Source of the DNA: Crocinitomicaceae bacterium
GTDB taxonomy: Bacteria > Bacteroidota > Bacteroidia > Flavobacteriales_D > Crocinitomicaceae
Reading direction: 5' to 3'
DNA length: 64,000 bases
NCBI GenBank assembly: GCA_016719925.1
Contig: JADJYC010000003.1
Span: 186,001-250,000, forward strand
Part shown: piece by piece, positions 61,216-64,000 of the stretch
How positions within the stretch are numbered: position 1 is the first letter of the stretch
Layout: the number at the start of each line of letters is the position of its first letter
Translations under genes and position numbers: made by a program
Notes under the pieces: generated by a model
What the model saw: only the letters and a program-made list of their open reading frames with translations
What the model was told of the DNA's origin: nothing
Databases searched by the model: none

Positions 61216-63621
61216 ATGATCGATCATGAACCGGAGTTTATTCCGCTGATTTCAGAGGAAGAAGAAAATCACATGAACAGTGAAGATGTTCCTGAAATAA
61301 TTCCAATTCTTCCGTTAAGAAATAACGTACTTTTTCCCGGTGTGGTGATTCCGATTACAATTGGAAGAGACAAATCAATCAAGCTGATTGAAGATGCATT
61401 TTCAACCACCAAAATTATTGGCGTACTTACGCAGGTAAAATCTGCCATTGAAGATCCAGGAATTAATGATTTCAATCGAGTTGGTACGGTAGCTCAGATT
61501 ATCCGCAAATTAAAAATGCCTGACGGGTCAACAACCATTATCATCCAGGGTAAAAAAAGATTTCAGATTCAGAGTTTTGTTCAGGAAGTTCCTTACTTCA
61601 AAGCACAGATTGTTGGTCTGGTGGATGAAAAACTGGATTTAACTGTTGACAAAAACAAAGCGCTGGTGTCTTCAATGAAAGACATGGCAACCCGCATTAT
61701 CAAAGAATCTCCAAACATTCCAACAGAAGCAACTTTTGCTATCAAAAATATTGAGAGCCCTTCTTTTCTGGTGAATTTTATTGCGTCAAACCTTAGTACT
61801 GAGATTGAAAAAAAACAACAATTGCTGGAAATAAACAGCATTACCAAACGCATTGAAGCAGTTATTGAACAACTTTCCTACGAACTGAAAATGCTCACGA
61901 TGAAAAGTGAAATTCAGTCGAAAGTGAAGATGGATATTGACCGTCAGCAGCGTGAATATTTTTTGAATCAGCAGATGCGTACTATTCAGGATGAACTTGG
62001 GGATAATCCGGTTCAGAATGAGATCAACGAATTTGAGCGCCGGGCAAAATCCAAAAAATGGAATGAAAAAGTTGAGAAAGCTTTCAGAAAAGAACTTTCA
62101 AAACTGAGCAGAATGAATCCGCAGGGAGCAGAATTTTCAGTGCAGCTGAATTATATTGATATGTTGCTGGAATTGCCCTGGGATGAATGTTCTACCGACA
62201 AATTTGATCTTAAAAAAGCATCTGAAATTTTAGAACGGGACCATTTCGGACTTGAAAAAGTAAAAGAACGTATTCTTGAATACCTGGCTGTTTTAAAACT
62301 GAAGGGAGATATGAAATCTCCGATACTTTGTTTGTACGGACCTCCGGGAGTTGGAAAAACTTCACTCGGAAAATCCGTTGCAGAATCTATCGGCAGAAAA
62401 TATGTGCGCATGTCTTTAGGCGGGTTGCATGATGAAGCAGAAATCAGAGGACACAGAAGAACCTATATAGGAGCTATGCCCGGCAGAATATTACAAAATA
62501 TCAAAAAAGCAGGAACATCCAATCCGGTTTTTGTTCTGGATGAAATTGATAAAATAGGAAGAGATCATCACGGTGATCCATCATCCGCATTGCTTGAAGT
62601 TTTAGATCCGGAACAGAATTTTGCTTTCAATGATAATTTTGTAGAACTCGATTATGATCTTTCCAAAGTTCTTTTTATTGCCACTGCAAACAATCTCTCA
62701 ACCATTCAGGGACCATTACGTGACCGGATGGAAATTATTGAAGTGAGCGGATATACCGTTGAAGAAAAAATTGAAATTGCCAAACGCCATTTAATTCCAA
62801 AACAATTGGAGGCACATGGAAGAACCAAAAAGTCAATTTCAATTTCTGATTCCGTTCTGGAAAGAATTGTTGAAGAATACACTTCAGAATCCGGAGTAAG
62901 AACACTCGAAAAGAGAATTGCAAAACTGGTTCGTTACCGTGCAAAGCAAATTGCAATGAATGAAAAATATACGCCGGCAATTAATGCACAGCAGCTGCTC
63001 GCTATTCTTGGTCCTTCACACAGCAAAGACAAATACATAGGAAATGAGTTTGCCGGTGTAGTTACAGGACTTGCCTGGACACAGGTTGGCGGAGATATTC
63101 TTTATATTGAAACAAGTCTTTCCAAAGGAAAAGGTAAACTAACACTTACCGGAAATCTGGGTGATGTGATGAAAGAATCAGCCGTACTTGCGCATCAGTT
63201 TTTAAAATCACATGCAGAAGAATTTGGATTGAACGCAGAAGTTTTTGACAAATACGATGTGCATATTCACGTGCCAGAAGGTGCAACACCAAAAGACGGT
63301 CCATCAGCCGGAATTACCATGCTAACTTCCATTGCATCTGCATTTACGCAGCGCAAAGTGAAAAAATTTCTGGCAATGACCGGTGAAATAACTTTGCGTG
63401 GATCTGTTCTGCCTGTAGGCGGAATCAAAGAAAAAATTCTTGCAGCTAAGAGAGCAAACATAAAAGAAATAATTCTCTGCGAAAAAAATAAAAAAGACAT
63501 AGTTGATATTGAACAATCCTATTTAAAGGGACTGACTTTTCATTATGTAAAAACGATGAAAGAAGTGCTGGATATCGCATTGCTGAATCAGAAAGTGGCA
63601 AATGCTAAAAAAATAGATTGA
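61216..63621 (+). CDS. lon: ATP-dependent protease Lon
   Basis: 801 residues, intact. It unfolds and degrades misfolded and regulatory proteins in the cytoplasm. An N-terminal substrate-binding domain (about 25-230, starting IPILPLRNNVLFPGVV) and a coiled-coil segment (QREYFLNQQMRTIQDELGD) precede the AAA+ module. That has Walker A GPPGVGKTSLGKS near 373 and Walker B PVFVLDEIDK. The Ser-Lys protease domain has the catalytic Ser in PKDGPSAGITM and Lys in the GGIKEKILAAKR region. A near-consensus promoter (TATACTTG) lies upstream. There is no frameshift. Confidence 0.95.
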   Translation: MIDHEPEFIPLISEEEENHMNSEDVPEIIPILPLRNNVLFPGVVIPITIGRDKSIKLIEDAFSTTKIIGVLTQVKSAIEDPGINDFNRVGTVAQIIRKLKMPDGSTTIIIQGKKRFQIQSFVQEVPYFKAQIVGLVDEKLDLTVDKNKALVSSMKDMATRIIKESPNIPTEATFAIKNIESPSFLVNFIASNLSTEIEKKQQLLEINSITKRIEAVIEQLSYELKMLTMKSEIQSKVKMDIDRQQREYFLNQQMRTIQDELGDNPVQNEINEFERRAKSKKWNEKVEKAFRKELSKLSRMNPQGAEFSVQLNYIDMLLELPWDECSTDKFDLKKASEILERDHFGLEKVKERILEYLAVLKLKGDMKSPILCLYGPPGVGKTSLGKSVAESIGRKYVRMSLGGLHDEAEIRGHRRTYIGAMPGRILQNIKKAGTSNPVFVLDEIDKIGRDHHGDPSSALLEVLDPEQNFAFNDNFVELDYDLSKVLFIATANNLSTIQGPLRDRMEIIEVSGYTVEEKIEIAKRHLIPKQLEAHGRTKKSISISDSVLERIVEEYTSESGVRTLEKRIAKLVRYRAKQIAMNEKYTPAINAQQLLAILGPSHSKDKYIGNEFAGVVTGLAWTQVGGDILYIETSLSKGKGKLTLTGNLGDVMKESAVLAHQFLKSHAEEFGLNAEVFDKYDVHIHVPEGATPKDGPSAGITMLTSIASAFTQRKVKKFLAMTGEITLRGSVLPVGGIKEKILAAKRANIKEIILCEKNKKDIVDIEQSYLKGLTFHYVKTMKEVLDIALLNQKVANAKKID

Positions 63622-63677
63622 TTTCCAACGGTTAAGGATATCTTTCCGTAAGTGTTTTGTACTGATGTGCTTCGCTT

Positions 63678-64000
63678 ATGAAAAAAAATCTACCTATTGC
63701 GTTTGTTTTATACTTACAGTTCTCAACTTCATTCAGTCAATACTATACTCAATATTTTGACGGTTTGGATTCGAATCAGTTTGAAGCCATTTTTGTTTAT
63801 CCGGACACCAGCGATGCAGATGTCTGGCAATTTGGTCCACCTCAAAAAACGTATTTTGAAAGTGCTTCCACTATTCCGGATGTATTAATTACAGATACTG
63901 TCAATTATTATCCGGATTCCGTTTCAACCTATGCCTGGTTTCAAGTTCCGCAGGATGCACTGTGGGCTGGTGGACTTGCAATTCAATGGGTTCAGACAAT
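63678..64000 (+). CDS. Secreted protein of unknown function (3' part cut by the window edge)
   Basis: From ATG 63678 an open frame of 107 codons runs to the right edge. Signal peptide MKKNLPIAFVLYLQFSTSFS is followed by a Tyr/Asp-rich mature segment (YYTQYFDGLDSNQFEAIFVY) with AWFQVPQDALWAGGLAIQWV. It looks like a Bacteroidota exported protein with an N-terminal beta-sandwich; its C-terminal sorting signal is not in view. Confidence 0.7.
   Translation, partial: MKKNLPIAFVLYLQFSTSFSQYYTQYFDGLDSNQFEAIFVYPDTSDADVWQFGPPQKTYFESASTIPDVLITDTVNYYPDSVSTYAWFQVPQDALWAGGLAIQWVQT

Overview
The window is a 64 kb piece of a Bacteroidota chromosome, most likely Flavobacteriales (a Crocinitomicaceae-like lineage is my guess). 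The evidence is a PorQ-type type IX secretion (T9SS) protein, a gliding-motility-associated C-terminal domain, many CarboxypepD-regulatory-like domains, TamB, WG-repeat, BatA and HSDR_N proteins, an AT-rich composition, and about 19 copies of the Bacteroidota -7 promoter element TAnnTTTG placed just upstream of genes. I saw no rRNA, tRNA, CRISPR array, prophage or complete insertion sequence. Both edges cut through secreted-protein genes.

Layout. 1-6.7 kb: a truncated secreted protein, a broken RND/MMPL exporter, a BatA/VWA membrane protein, a dihydroorotase-like protein without its N-terminal metal ligands, and a small SAM methyltransferase. 6.8-11.5 kb (minus): a tight array of four paralogous secreted proteins of unknown function behind a CarboxypepD-like protein; this is the most unusual locus. 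12-18 kb (minus): biotin carboxylase and TamB, head to head with tsaD. 19-21.8 kb: small uncharacterised proteins. 21.8-24.4 kb (minus): paaABCD for phenylacetyl-CoA epoxidation, without paaE. 24.5-31.4 kb: U32 protein with ferredoxin, truA, phosphoesterase, porQ, a Crp/Fnr regulator, OmpA-like and HSDR_N proteins. 31.5-37.9 kb: guaB followed by three SurA/parvulin-type periplasmic foldases and a small lipoprotein. 37.9-44.8 kb: a repeat-rich accessory stretch with a HigA antitoxin beside a HigB remnant, a methyltransferase, an MscS-TauE operon, mnmA, a glycosyltransferase, and a four-helix-bundle gene bracketed by inverted minisatellites. 44.8-57 kb: an ACT-like protein divergent from lysA, HEAT and WG proteins, ruvX, an NhaC antiporter, lipoproteins, HMG-CoA lyase, pyrD, an outer-membrane barrel protein, and an ECF sigma factor with a membrane partner that has a GldM-like tail. 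57-64 kb: a SanA/YdcF protein, lipoproteins, L31, a GlmU-like protein and lon.

About twenty genes, including essential ones such as tsaD and mnmA, are interrupted by what look like single-base losses, mostly in A/T homopolymers. I read these mainly as sequence errors and list the larger pieces as separate CDS entries. The RND gene also has an internal deletion, and the third array paralog is damaged much more than its neighbours; these two may be real decay or misassembly.
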